DNA of 64,000 bases from Cloacimonetes bacterium UBA5210 (lineage in GTDB: Bacteria > Cloacimonadota > Cloacimonadia > Cloacimonadales > Cloacimonadaceae), in assembly GCA_002412625.1 (NCBI GenBank), contig DHVK01000017.1:1-64000 (forward strand), written 5' to 3'. Below the pieces are notes generated by a model, which saw only the letters and a list, made by a program, of their open reading frames with translations, did not search any database and was not told where the DNA came from. The translations under genes and the position numbers were made by a program. Shown here piece by piece: positions 1 to 8,299 of the stretch; the stretch's first letter is position 1, and every line of letters starts with the position of its first letter.

Positions 1-1
1 T

Positions 2-202
2 AATGGAAAACTCCCCTACCCTATCTTTGCGTTCCGATGGGACTCTGGGCAGGATGAGTTCGCTGATGCTCGAGACCCCAATTTCCGGCAAAAAAAACCG
101 GGTATCGCAATGACACCCGAGTTTGAAGAGTTTGATGCGGTCTTTAGATTTTTAGCTCTAGAACCTTCAGAAGCTCCGCTTGAGTCTGCGGGCGTTCTTT
201 GA
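2..202 (+). CDS. C-terminal end of an unidentified protein (truncated by window edge)
   Basis: A frame is open from the left edge for 66 codons and stops at TGA 200-202. The peptide is polar and aromatic (it contains PIFAFRWDSGQDEFADARD and ends ESAGVL) and its codon choice looks like that of neighbouring genes, which is the only support for it. I do not recognise a family. It would converge on pckA and overlap the pckA 3' end by 59 bases, which is unusual, so the last codons, or the whole frame, could be fortuitous. Confidence 0.4.
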   Translation, partial: NGKLPYPIFAFRWDSGQDEFADARDPNFRQKKPGIAMTPEFEEFDAVFRFLALEPSEAPLESAGVL

Positions 203-1874
203 GGTCGCTTTCGGCAAGGTATTCCTTGCGTTGGCGGAATCGATCCTGCAGCAGGCTGAAGTATTTGTCCATGTTTCCGCGTTTGGCGGGGTCGTATTTA
301 TCATAGTATCCCGGAAGGATCTTCTCGATAGATTCGCGGGTGGGAATCATCGCGGAGGGCAAAATGTCCCATACTTCCCACTCGATTTGATCTGTCAGAA
401 TCGCGGTTTGCAGTGTCAGTGAGGTTTTCAGCGGGATTGCCTCAAGCTCGTTGTCGGATTCCTTCCAATATCCGCGGGAATTGAAGCAATAGAAATCCGC
501 GCCGTTTTCTGCCACATGCAGAAAGGCTTCCACGTCTTTATACAGCTCATACACCCGGAAGGGATTGGCAAAGGGTTCGAAGACCAGCTTGTTCAGCTCT
601 TCCTCGGTAACGTTTTCAGCGCGGTTACGCTGGGTCATCAAAGCAGCGCCCATGGCGATTGCCAGGTGCTTATCGGTCAGCTTCAGGATCGGAGGCAGCA
701 CGCTGTCTTTCATCAGCCAGACCAAGGCTTTGGGGAAGGCACAACGGTTCACATAGTTGCCCAAAAGACTGCGGTCGAGGAGCGCGCGTCCGTTGGAATT
801 GCGCAGATCCTGGCCAATCGGGATGCGTTTTCCGTCGATTTCCAGCACCGCGTGGTTCATCAGAGCCAGGGCATATTTCCAATCCGGATGGTCGATGGGG
901 CGGGAGTCTGTTTTATCAAACAGAGTGGGCTCCCAGGCGCGGCAGACCTTGTTTTCCAGATCGATCTGGAAGGCGTCGTCGTGTAAAACCACTTTGGAGA
1001 ATCCCTTGGGCAGAGTTCCGCCGTTATCATGGGCGTTTGTGTGGCTGGATTTTCCGGTACCGGAAAGGCCGTAGAAGGCGATGGAGCGCTTGCCGAATTT
1101 GTGGAAACGGGTGTCTTCACAAGTGCCAAAGTCGATCTCTTTGATCCCGCCGTGACATGCCGCCATACCGATACGGATGCCGGAAGTCCAGGCCAGGGTA
1201 AGGGTGCCCTTCTTGCGTTCGCCAAAATAGCGCATGCCCAAGTTCACGATCACGTTGTGCTTCTCATCTACCAGAGCCAGTTGGGGAGCGCCGACATTGT
1301 TATAAAATGAATCTTCGCAAGTCCATTCATTGAAGGCGATGAGGATGATGTCCTGAATCGGGAGCTTGGGGCTGGAGGAATAATTTTCCACCACAGATTC
1401 ATATGGCGCAAAGTTTAGTAGCCAGTTGTAAACGTTTGCCACGTCACTTTCGGTGGTGATGAAGGTGGCTTTGAGCATCACGTCCTGATCCATGCCCAAT
1501 ATTGCTTCCGCTTTAATCAGCGGATAATGCTGCATTTGCCATACAGCTTCGCGGAAGTCGCCTTCCAGCTTGTTTTTTTTGCCGGCATCCAAGCGGTGAT
1601 AGAAGCGTCTGGCTTTGGCAGTTCTGCCGATGATATTGCCGTGGCAATCATTCAGAACTTTGGCGTCTTGGGGAAGATTGTGTAGCTTCACAAATTCCGG
1701 GTACATGGGGATGTCTGTGACGGTAACACCAGGTTGCTTTTTGGCCATTTCATAAGCTTCCCGGATGTCGATTTTGCGCACCATGTGGTTGTTCATTAGT
1801 GTCTCCGCGATCGCGCGAATCGGAGACATAGCTTTGAGATCGCTGTAAAACACAGCACTACTCTTGCTTGCCAT
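144..1874 (-). CDS. pckA: Phosphoenolpyruvate carboxykinase (ATP), divergent
   Basis: Cytosolic PEP carboxykinase interconverts oxaloacetate + ATP with PEP + CO2 + ADP, linking the C4 acids to glycolysis/gluconeogenesis. The 576-aa protein has the family P-loop GLSGTGKSS (about residues 269-277) preceded by a GExKKG block (about 218-223) and a metal-site histidine region. It is longer than usual (about 530-540 aa). The metal-binding segment after the P-loop reads HDDAFQID rather than the usual GDDEHxW, so it is a divergent family member. The start is placed at the ATG at 1874 because GGAGGAATA sits directly upstream; an in-frame extension to 1913 lacks a ribosome site. It stands alone on the minus strand. 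Nucleotide preference (ATP) is inferred from the family. Confidence 0.78.
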   Translation of the reverse strand: MASKSSAVFYSDLKAMSPIRAIAETLMNNHMVRKIDIREAYEMAKKQPGVTVTDIPMYPEFVKLHNLPQDAKVLNDCHGNIIGRTAKARRFYHRLDAGKKNKLEGDFREAVWQMQHYPLIKAEAILGMDQDVMLKATFITTESDVANVYNWLLNFAPYESVVENYSSSPKLPIQDIILIAFNEWTCEDSFYNNVGAPQLALVDEKHNVIVNLGMRYFGERKKGTLTLAWTSGIRIGMAACHGGIKEIDFGTCEDTRFHKFGKRSIAFYGLSGTGKSSHTNAHDNGGTLPKGFSKVVLHDDAFQIDLENKVCRAWEPTLFDKTDSRPIDHPDWKYALALMNHAVLEIDGKRIPIGQDLRNSNGRALLDRSLLGNYVNRCAFPKALVWLMKDSVLPPILKLTDKHLAIAMGAALMTQRNRAENVTEEELNKLVFEPFANPFRVYELYKDVEAFLHVAENGADFYCFNSRGYWKESDNELEAIPLKTSLTLQTAILTDQIEWEVWDILPSAMIPTRESIEKILPGYYDKYDPAKRGNMDKYFSLLQDRFRQRKEYLAESDLKERPQTQAELLKVLELKI

Positions 1875-2055
1875 TATTCCTCCATCTATGGCTGATTTTA
1901 TTTTAGGAATCAAGTAATTGGCACTTAAAAACTTTGTGTTTTCTTGTCAAGGATAGTTTTTCGTAACTGACTCTTTATAGGCACATTACTTCACTGGTTG
2001 CCGATCGTGATGAAACAAAACATGATAAGCAGCATGGGAACATCATTGATCATCG

Positions 2056-2071
2056 GGGTGGCAATCTCCGA
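2056..2071 (+). repeat. 16-bp inverted repeat, copy 1 (downstream of glgP)
   Basis: GGGTGGCAATCTCCGA occurs here on the plus strand and again, exactly, on the minus strand at 4855-4870, so the pair flanks glgP in opposite orientation. Here the sequence continues into a small hairpin (GGCAAT, 6-base loop, ATTGCC). The surrounding 1875-2149 gap contains no gene that I can support. Confidence 0.6.
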
Positions 2072-2149
2072 ATTGCCATGTCAAGCGAAGCTCACTATAA
2101 ATGAAGCAGCTCTTTAGCTTCTGCCCAATCGGAGTTTGACGTATCGATA

Positions 2150-4612
2150 TCAGATTCCCCAGATCTCCTTTGCATACTGCCGGATCACAAAGTCCGAAGA
2201 AAAACTACCCATGTTTGCTACGTTTTGGATGGATTTGGAGCTCCAGAGCTTTGCCTTGCGATAGCATTGGTCTACTTGCTGCATGGTTTGCCGGTAGGAT
2301 TCAAAATCCGCCAACAGGCAATAGCGATCTTTGTGAATGGTAAGCTCATTCAATATGGGTAGATAGAGATCCGGGGTGGTGGGGTTTAGAGCGCCGGAAG
2401 CGATGAAGCGCATCAGGTTTTGCAGATTTTCATCCCGATATATATAGTCTTGGGGATCATAGCCCCCCGCTTGTAGCATTTCGATCTCGGCGGCGGTGGA
2501 TCCAAAGATGAAGATATTGTCGTCTCCCACGGCAGCTTTGATCTCGATATTGGCACCATCCAGAGTTCCGACGGTAAGAGCGCCATTGAGGGCAAATTTC
2601 ATGTTTCCGGTGCCGGACGCCTCTGTTCCTGCGGTTGATATCTGCTGAGAAACCTCTGCGGCAGGCATGATCTCTTCTGCCAAGCTTACTCGATAATTTG
2701 GCAGGAAGACGACCTTTAGCTGTTTACTCAGCTTGGGCTCTTTGCTGATCCAAACTCCGATATCATTGATAAACTTGATGATGAGCTTTGCCATATAGTA
2801 GCCGGGAGCAGCCTTTCCGGCAAAGAAGAAAGTGTGGGGCACTGCTTTGTGATTTGCATCCTGCAATATGCTCAAGCCCAGATGAATGATATGCAAGGCA
2901 TTGAGTAGCTGGCGCTTGTATTCGTGGATGCGTTTCACCTGAAAATCAAAGATGCTGTTCACAGCGAGGTCTATGCCCTGATGTTTCTTGAGGCAGGAGC
3001 CAAAGCTAAACTTATTATTCTGTTTCACCTGCATCCAGCGTTCACAGAAGAGCTTGTCCTTGCTAAAGTCCTTTAGTCCCTGGAGTTCGGAAAGCTCCGA
3101 GATCCATTTGTCACCGATGGCCTCGCAGATCAGTTCGCTGAGCTCCGGATTGGCAAGGCATAGCCACCTGCGGGGAGTGATGCCATTGGTTTTGTTATTG
3201 AACTTTTGCGGGCTGAGGTGATAAAACGGGGCAAACAGCTTGGTTTTGAGCAGCTCCGTATGCAGGGCTGATACTCCATTTACAGAGTGTGAGCCCACAA
3301 TACAGAGATTTGCCATGCGAATTGCCTTATATGGTGTTTCCTGCACAATGGAGAGGGCGGGGATCACTTCCTGCATTTCATCTTTGAGGATCTGGATTGA
3401 GCTTAGAAAGCGGTGGTTGATCTCGTAAATAATCTGCAAATGCCGGGGCAAAACCGTATTCATGATGTCTATACTCCATGTTTCCAGCGCTTCGGGGAGG
3501 ATTGTATGGTTGGTATAGGCAAAAGTTTTGGTGCAGATCTCCCAGGCGACATGCCAGCTAAGTTCCTTTTCATCCACCAAGATTCGCATCAGCTCCGGAA
3601 TCGCGATTGCGGGATGAGTATCATTGAGCTGGATCGCCACTTTCTCCGGGATGCGGCGTAAGTCTGCATGAATCTTGCTGAAACGGCGCAGGATATCCTG
3701 CAAAGTGGCGCAGACAAAGAAGTATTCTTGCTTCAAACGGAGTTCCTTGCCCTGCAGAGTGTCGTCTTTGGGATACAACACTTTGGAGATCATCTCGGAG
3801 TCATTCTTGTCGGCTACGGCATTGATATAGTCACCTTGATTGAAATAGTTCAGGTTAAAATCACGTGTTGCCTTGGCAGAGAAGAGCCTCAGAGTATTTA
3901 CCGCGGAGTTTTTATAGCCCGGAATCAGATAGTCATAGCCCATCGCCATTACATAGCTTTCGCTGTTCCAATGTGCTTTTGGCGGCTTATTGCCTGCAGT
4001 CCGAAAGCTTACTTCTCCGCCAAAATGCACCGGATAAAGATGCTTGGGTTGAGCAATTTCCCACGGGGTGCCATAGCGCAACCAGTTGTCCGGAGTTTCC
4101 ACCTGATAACCATCGCTAAGATGCTGTTGAAAGATGCCGTATTCGTAGCGGATGCCATAGCCAAAGGCAGGAATCCCAAGCGTTGCCAGTGAATCCAAAA
4201 AACATGCTGCCAAGCGCCCCAAGCCACCGTTTCCCAAGCCTGCGTCCCATTCCCAATCCTGAATCCCGGATAGATCGTAGCCCAGCTTTGATAGAGCTTT
4301 CTGTGCTTCATCTACAATATCCAGATTTAGCAGGGCATTGGATAAAGCTCTGCCGATCAAAAACTCGAGCGAGAGATAATAAACTCTTTTGGCATCCACA
4401 TTGTATTGGGCTTGTTGAAAAGCTATCCAATTGTCCATCATATAGTCTCGGACAGTGTGAGCAAAAGCTACGTAGCAATCATAGGCCGTGGCAGCAAACT
4501 GATCTTTTCCCTGTTCATATTTGAGGTTTTGCAAAAACCTGTCTATGATGGTATCGACATTGGCATCTAACGACGAAAAATTCCAGGAACGAGCCCCTTG
4601 CTGTTTCTGCAT
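2150..4612 (-). CDS. glgP: Glycogen/maltodextrin phosphorylase
   Basis: This enzyme phosphorolyses alpha-1,4-glucan to glucose 1-phosphate using PLP, mobilising storage polysaccharide in the cytoplasm. The 820-aa length matches the family. The PLP lysine lies in the signature EASGTGNMKFALNGALTVGT (Lys about 672), and N-terminal blocks such as YYLSLEFLIGRAL and GLGNGGLGRLAACFLDSLA are characteristic. I start it at ATG 4612, behind GGGGAGACAAG; the frame continues upstream to 4675 without a ribosome site. It is a single gene with over 270 bp of non-coding DNA on both sides, so it probably has its own promoter. Specificity between glycogen and maltodextrin cannot be read from the sequence. Confidence 0.95.
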   Translation of the reverse strand: MQKQQGARSWNFSSLDANVDTIIDRFLQNLKYEQGKDQFAATAYDCYVAFAHTVRDYMMDNWIAFQQAQYNVDAKRVYYLSLEFLIGRALSNALLNLDIVDEAQKALSKLGYDLSGIQDWEWDAGLGNGGLGRLAACFLDSLATLGIPAFGYGIRYEYGIFQQHLSDGYQVETPDNWLRYGTPWEIAQPKHLYPVHFGGEVSFRTAGNKPPKAHWNSESYVMAMGYDYLIPGYKNSAVNTLRLFSAKATRDFNLNYFNQGDYINAVADKNDSEMISKVLYPKDDTLQGKELRLKQEYFFVCATLQDILRRFSKIHADLRRIPEKVAIQLNDTHPAIAIPELMRILVDEKELSWHVAWEICTKTFAYTNHTILPEALETWSIDIMNTVLPRHLQIIYEINHRFLSSIQILKDEMQEVIPALSIVQETPYKAIRMANLCIVGSHSVNGVSALHTELLKTKLFAPFYHLSPQKFNNKTNGITPRRWLCLANPELSELICEAIGDKWISELSELQGLKDFSKDKLFCERWMQVKQNNKFSFGSCLKKHQGIDLAVNSIFDFQVKRIHEYKRQLLNALHIIHLGLSILQDANHKAVPHTFFFAGKAAPGYYMAKLIIKFINDIGVWISKEPKLSKQLKVVFLPNYRVSLAEEIMPAAEVSQQISTAGTEASGTGNMKFALNGALTVGTLDGANIEIKAAVGDDNIFIFGSTAAEIEMLQAGGYDPQDYIYRDENLQNLMRFIASGALNPTTPDLYLPILNELTIHKDRYCLLADFESYRQTMQQVDQCYRKAKLWSSKSIQNVANMGSFSSDFVIRQYAKEIWGI

Positions 4613-4927
4613 CTTGTCTCCCCGGTTGCGGCTGGCGATTCCCGGCATGGGCAAAAAAGAAAAGGCACACCACAATCTCTAAGTTATTATTGCTAATAAA
4701 CAAGATAGCGTGGAACTCATCAGTACCAAACGAAATATTGGCGCACTCCGGGATGTGGTCAGCCGCTGCTGGGATATCGGTCTGTCAAAAGCGATATAGC
4801 AGAAGCGTGAGAGTCACATACTTCTAACAAACGAGCCTTGCTCATAGTGGTAAATCGGAGATTGCCACCCAAGCTGACACGACACAATATCTCAATCACC
4901 TGTTTCGATCTGGGATTGCCCCGTGCT
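4613..4927. other. Non-coding gap between glgP and spt
   Basis: No convincing gene is present in these 315 bases; the longest minus-strand frame (4759-4953) lacks a ribosome site and overlaps the spt 3' end. The gap holds the second copy of the 16-bp inverted repeat (4855-4870). The glgP promoter should lie between about 4620 and 4750, but I see no clear -35/-10 pair. Confidence 0.5.
4855..4870 (-). repeat. 16-bp inverted repeat, copy 2 (upstream of glgP)
   Basis: This is an exact reverse complement of 2056-2071. Similarity past the 16 bp is weak (the minus strand continues TTTACCAC here versus ATTGCCATG in copy 1). Confidence 0.6.
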
Positions 4928-6106
4928 TCAGATGATTCCCAGTTCTTTACCAATAATGCGGAATTTATCCAGAGCCATATCCAATTGAGCCATGCTGTGA
5001 GTTGCCATAAATGAGGTGCGGATCAAGCAACCGTTTGGCGGAACCGCGGGTGGGATCACCGGATTGATAAACACGCCCTCTTCGCCCAAGCGCGCCCACA
5101 TCTTGAAGGCGTGCATCATGTCGCCCACGTGCAGAGGGATCACCGGGGTGCAACTGGTTCCGGTATTATAGCCCATCGCCTTGAATTCTTTCATCATATA
5201 ATCTGTATTTTCCCAAAGCTTGGCGATGCGTTCGGGCTCTTCTTCCATAATCTTGATCGCGGCCAAGACGCTGGCAGTTGACGCGGGAGGCAGGGAGGCA
5301 CTGAAGATCAGCGCCCGGGATTTGTGTTTCAGATAATGGATCAGGGGTTCATCCGCGGCGATAAATCCGCCCACAGAGGCCAGGGATTTGCTAAAGGTGC
5401 CCATGATCAGATCGGTCTTGGGGGTCAAGCCAAAGTGTGCGGCAGCGCCTGCACCTTTTTCGCCCAAAACGCCCAGAGAATGCGCTTCGTCCACCATCAG
5501 ATTTGCGCCATACTTTTCTGCCAGAGCGGAGATGGCCGGAAGATCTGCTATATCCCCTTCCATGGAGAAGATGCCATCAACGACGATCAGGGCGGATTTA
5601 CCTTCCAGCTTATGCAGCACGCGTTCCAAAGAGGCCATATCGTTGTGATTGTAGCGCAACATGGTGCCTTCGGAAAGCTTACAGCCATCGATGATAGACG
5701 CGTGATCATATTTATCTGTGATGATATATTCGTTTTTGGCAACCATGGCAGAGATGCAGCCCACATTTGCCTGATAGCCGGTGGGATACGCCAACGCGGC
5801 TTCTTTGCCTACCAAGCGGGCAAGCTCGGCTTCCAGCTGCAGATGAATATCCAGGGTTCCGTTCAGAAAGCGGGATCCAGCGCAACCGCTGCCATACTTC
5901 CTCATCGCCGCGATGCCGGCTTCCTTTACTTTGGGGTGAGTGGTGAGCCCCAGATAGCTGTTCGAGCCCATCATCAGCATCTTTTTCCCGTTGCAGATAA
6001 CTTCTGTATCCTGCTCCGATGAAATCTCCCGGAAATAGGGATAATAGCCCAAAGCCATGGCCTTGCGCGCGTCGGTGAAATTGAAACACTTATCCAATAT
6101 ACTCAT
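4928..6106 (-). CDS. spt: Serine palmitoyltransferase-like alpha-oxoamine synthase
   Basis: This 392-aa PLP enzyme belongs to the alpha-oxoamine synthase family, which condenses an amino acid with an acyl-CoA and releases CO2 and CoA. It contains the family block KYGSGCAGSRFLNGTLD (about 90-106), the DEAHS motif and the PLP lysine in GTFSKSLASVGGFIAAD (Lys about 240). The N-terminal YYPYFREISS and C-terminal VFINPVIPPAVPPNG segments closely recall the Bacteroides serine palmitoyltransferase, which makes 3-ketosphinganine for sphingolipids. 2-Amino-3-ketobutyrate CoA ligase (Kbl) is the main alternative. Start at 6106 is supported by GAGGAACGA. The gene lies 10 bases downstream of the AI-2E-type permease gene, probably in the same transcript. 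Sphingolipid synthesis is inferred, not shown. Confidence 0.75.
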   Translation of the reverse strand: MSILDKCFNFTDARKAMALGYYPYFREISSEQDTEVICNGKKMLMMGSNSYLGLTTHPKVKEAGIAAMRKYGSGCAGSRFLNGTLDIHLQLEAELARLVGKEAALAYPTGYQANVGCISAMVAKNEYIITDKYDHASIIDGCKLSEGTMLRYNHNDMASLERVLHKLEGKSALIVVDGIFSMEGDIADLPAISALAEKYGANLMVDEAHSLGVLGEKGAGAAAHFGLTPKTDLIMGTFSKSLASVGGFIAADEPLIHYLKHKSRALIFSASLPPASTASVLAAIKIMEEEPERIAKLWENTDYMMKEFKAMGYNTGTSCTPVIPLHVGDMMHAFKMWARLGEEGVFINPVIPPAVPPNGCLIRTSFMATHSMAQLDMALDKFRIIGKELGII

Positions 6107-6116
6107 TCGTTCCTCG

Positions 6117-7178
6117 TCATATTATTCGATATTCTTTCAGATTTATATATAAAACACTTACCACACTGTAGATCAGATATACCAATGGTACCGAGATCAG
6201 CATCCAGAGAATCCCGCCATACCAGCCGCCTGCCAATACCGTGAGCAGCACCAATAGCGGATGCATTTCGATGGTAGTACCCACGACCACGGGATACACG
6301 ATATTGTTGTCGATAACCTGGACTAACCACATGGACAACGCCGCATAGACCATTGTGATGAAGGGTCCGCCATCAAAGAACACGGTAAACACCGCCAGCG
6401 CGGCTCCAAAGAAGGGTCCGAAATAGGGGATGATATTGGCAAATCCCGCGGAAATCCCGATCAACACCGGGTTGCTTACTCCCACAATGCTAAGCGCGGT
6501 GGACGCCATGATGCTTACCGCGATTACCTCAAAGAGCATGGCGCGCATATAGGTGCCAACTGTCTTGTCGATCCTGCTGATGATGATGATGGCGAGCTCA
6601 AAATAGCGGTTCGAACTCAGTTTCAGGAAGCTCTTGCGGATCTTGTGCTTGTCCTTCAAAAGGAAGAAGCTGATGAGGGGGATCATACCCACAAAGGAAA
6701 TTGCCCCGATAATGCTGGAATAGTTGTCCAACAGAAACTTCGGCAGACGCGCCAAGAAGTCTGTGGATGCGTCCAGCACCTCGGTGAAGCGCCTGGTCAG
6801 CTCAAAGCCCGGAATCTGGGCGTCAAGGTTGGCAGCATACTCGTAGATTCCGCTGATAAAAGGGATTTGCATCAGAAATTCAGCGCTCATGGTTTTTTCA
6901 TGACCCAGGATGGACAACAAGCTGTTGCCCTGCGCGATCAGCTCCGGGATAAACCTGCTGGTGAACCAGGCAATCAGTCCGATGATGGACAGATATAGAA
7001 TCACCACTCCCAACCAGCGGGGAATGCGCTTGTGCTCCATCTTGCTTACCGCGGGATCCAAAATGTAAGTGAAGATCACTGCCCCGATCAGATATCCGAA
7101 AACCCAGCGATAGAAGATGAGCCCGGCTATTGCCAGCAGACCCAAGAGGATATTGAAAGCCAGTTTAGTCCAGTTCAT
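6117..7178 (-). CDS. AI-2E family (PerM/YdiK-type) membrane permease
   Basis: The 353-aa polytopic membrane protein has the AI-2E exporter-family layout: two N-terminal membrane helices, a long variable extracytoplasmic stretch (about 100-160), then five or six more helices, with the conserved GxxxxIPYFGPFFG-type block at about 230. Family members export diverse substrates (AI-2, Na+/H+ in some); the substrate here is unknown. The ATG at 7178 overlaps the end of the cNMP-binding gene by 14 bases, suggesting translational coupling. In-frame TTG 7202 and ATG 7187 lie further upstream within that gene and are less likely starts. Confidence 0.85.
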   Translation of the reverse strand: MNWTKLAFNILLGLLAIAGLIFYRWVFGYLIGAVIFTYILDPAVSKMEHKRIPRWLGVVILYLSIIGLIAWFTSRFIPELIAQGNSLLSILGHEKTMSAEFLMQIPFISGIYEYAANLDAQIPGFELTRRFTEVLDASTDFLARLPKFLLDNYSSIIGAISFVGMIPLISFFLLKDKHKIRKSFLKLSSNRYFELAIIIISRIDKTVGTYMRAMLFEVIAVSIMASTALSIVGVSNPVLIGISAGFANIIPYFGPFFGAALAVFTVFFDGGPFITMVYAALSMWLVQVIDNNIVYPVVVGTTIEMHPLLVLLTVLAGGWYGGILWMLISVPLVYLIYSVVSVLYINLKEYRII

Positions 7179-7647
7179 GCTCTTCATCGGCTGCCAGTTC
7201 AAAGATCATACGGCAAACATCTCGGTTTATTGCGCTCAGAATCTCCACTCCGGCATGGGGGCGGGATTTCACGAATTCCTGCAGATCACTGCGGGAGATG
7301 GCATGGGCGCACACTTTGGTCTTGGCGGTGGCGGTGCTGTTGCGCTGGCCGTTGAAATACATGTCCAGCAGGCCCAGGTGTCCGCCTTTGGTCAACAATT
7401 TGTTCAGCTTGCTGCCGTAGCATCCTTTCAGCTCGATTTCTCCGGATTTGATCAAGTAGATTACTTCCAGGGGATAGCCCGCTTCAAAGATCGTCTCTCC
7501 GGGTTTGAACTCACGCGTATGGATCAGTTCGTTCAACATAAACAGATCGTAGGAACCCAGATCCGCAAAAATTGAGTATTCCTTCAGGTTCATATATTCG
7601 CGCGGTCGGGTAAACCACGATTTAAGCCACGTTAAAAAGCTTTCCAT
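7165..7647 (-). CDS. Stand-alone cyclic-nucleotide-binding domain protein
   Basis: This 160-aa protein is almost entirely one Crp-like cNMP-binding beta-roll (about residues 22-140: FKPGETIFEAGYPLEVIYLI, GEIEL, then GHLGLLDMYFNGQRNSTATA). No helix-turn-helix follows, so it is unlikely to bind DNA itself. The RxA/S of the phosphate-binding cassette is present only loosely (GQRNSTAT), so whether it binds cAMP is open. The start has GAGGTAAAGA upstream. It sits between pcm and the AI-2E permease gene and overlaps the latter. An adenylate cyclase at 31297 in the same window is a conceivable source of ligand (inference). Confidence 0.85.
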   Translation of the reverse strand: MESFLTWLKSWFTRPREYMNLKEYSIFADLGSYDLFMLNELIHTREFKPGETIFEAGYPLEVIYLIKSGEIELKGCYGSKLNKLLTKGGHLGLLDMYFNGQRNSTATAKTKVCAHAISRSDLQEFVKSRPHAGVEILSAINRDVCRMIFELAADEEHELD

Positions 7648-7650
7648 TCT

Positions 7651-8292
7651 TTACCTCGGATCCCTGACCAGTGGCACGAACGCGCAGGGGACGTGTTCTT
7701 GATATCTCAGCTCGTTGTTCTCCCGGCTGATGATGAAGAGGGTCTGACTACTGCCTTTGCCTACCGGTACAGCCATGATGCCGCCTTCCGCAAGTTGCGC
7801 ACAAAGCTCTGCGGGGATCTCTTCGGCTGCTGCGGAAACCACGATCTTGTTGAATTCCTTGTGGGGCGGGTAAGCTTGAATCCAGCCTTGCCAGCCATCT
7901 CCGATGCGGTAATAGATGTTTTTGAAGCCGGCTTGTTTCAGGGTCTTCTGTGCTTTCAGAGAAAGAGTATCCAGCAACTCCACGGAACATACTTCACTAA
8001 CCATGTTTGCCAGCAATGCCGTCTGATATCCGCTTCCGGTTCCGATTTCCAAAACCAGGTCTGTCTTTTGCAGCTTCAATTCGGATAGCATGATGGCAAT
8101 CATCAGAGGTTGAGAGATGGTTTGCGCTTCCAATATCGGCAAGGGTTGATTGCGGTAGGCATATTCACGGTATTCCGGCAAAACGTAATCTTCGCGGGGT
8201 ACCTTCGCAAAGGCGCTAAGCACAAGGGCATCGGTGATGCCTTTGCTCTTCATTGTTTCTACCAGTTTCAGGCGTTGGTCTTCAAAGCGCAT
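7651..8292 (-). CDS. pcm: Protein-L-isoaspartate O-methyltransferase
   Basis: It methylates L-isoaspartyl residues of damaged proteins with SAM, starting their repair, in the cytoplasm. The 213-aa length is typical. The SAM motif I is LEIGTGSGYQTALLA (about 81-95), preceded by the Pcm signature AQTISQPLMIAIML (about 56-69). It is followed after three bases by the cNMP-binding gene and preceded by surE. The surE-pcm pairing is classical and in many bacteria reflects a shared stress/stationary-phase role. Confidence 0.95.
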   Translation of the reverse strand: MRFEDQRLKLVETMKSKGITDALVLSAFAKVPREDYVLPEYREYAYRNQPLPILEAQTISQPLMIAIMLSELKLQKTDLVLEIGTGSGYQTALLANMVSEVCSVELLDTLSLKAQKTLKQAGFKNIYYRIGDGWQGWIQAYPPHKEFNKIVVSAAAEEIPAELCAQLAEGGIMAVPVGKGSSQTLFIISRENNELRYQEHVPCAFVPLVRDPR

Positions 8293-8299
8293 TTAAATT

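Noticed and set aside
4759..4953. Minus-strand 64-codon frame between glgP and spt
   Set aside because: It overlaps the spt end, lacks a ribosome site and contains the 16-bp repeat.
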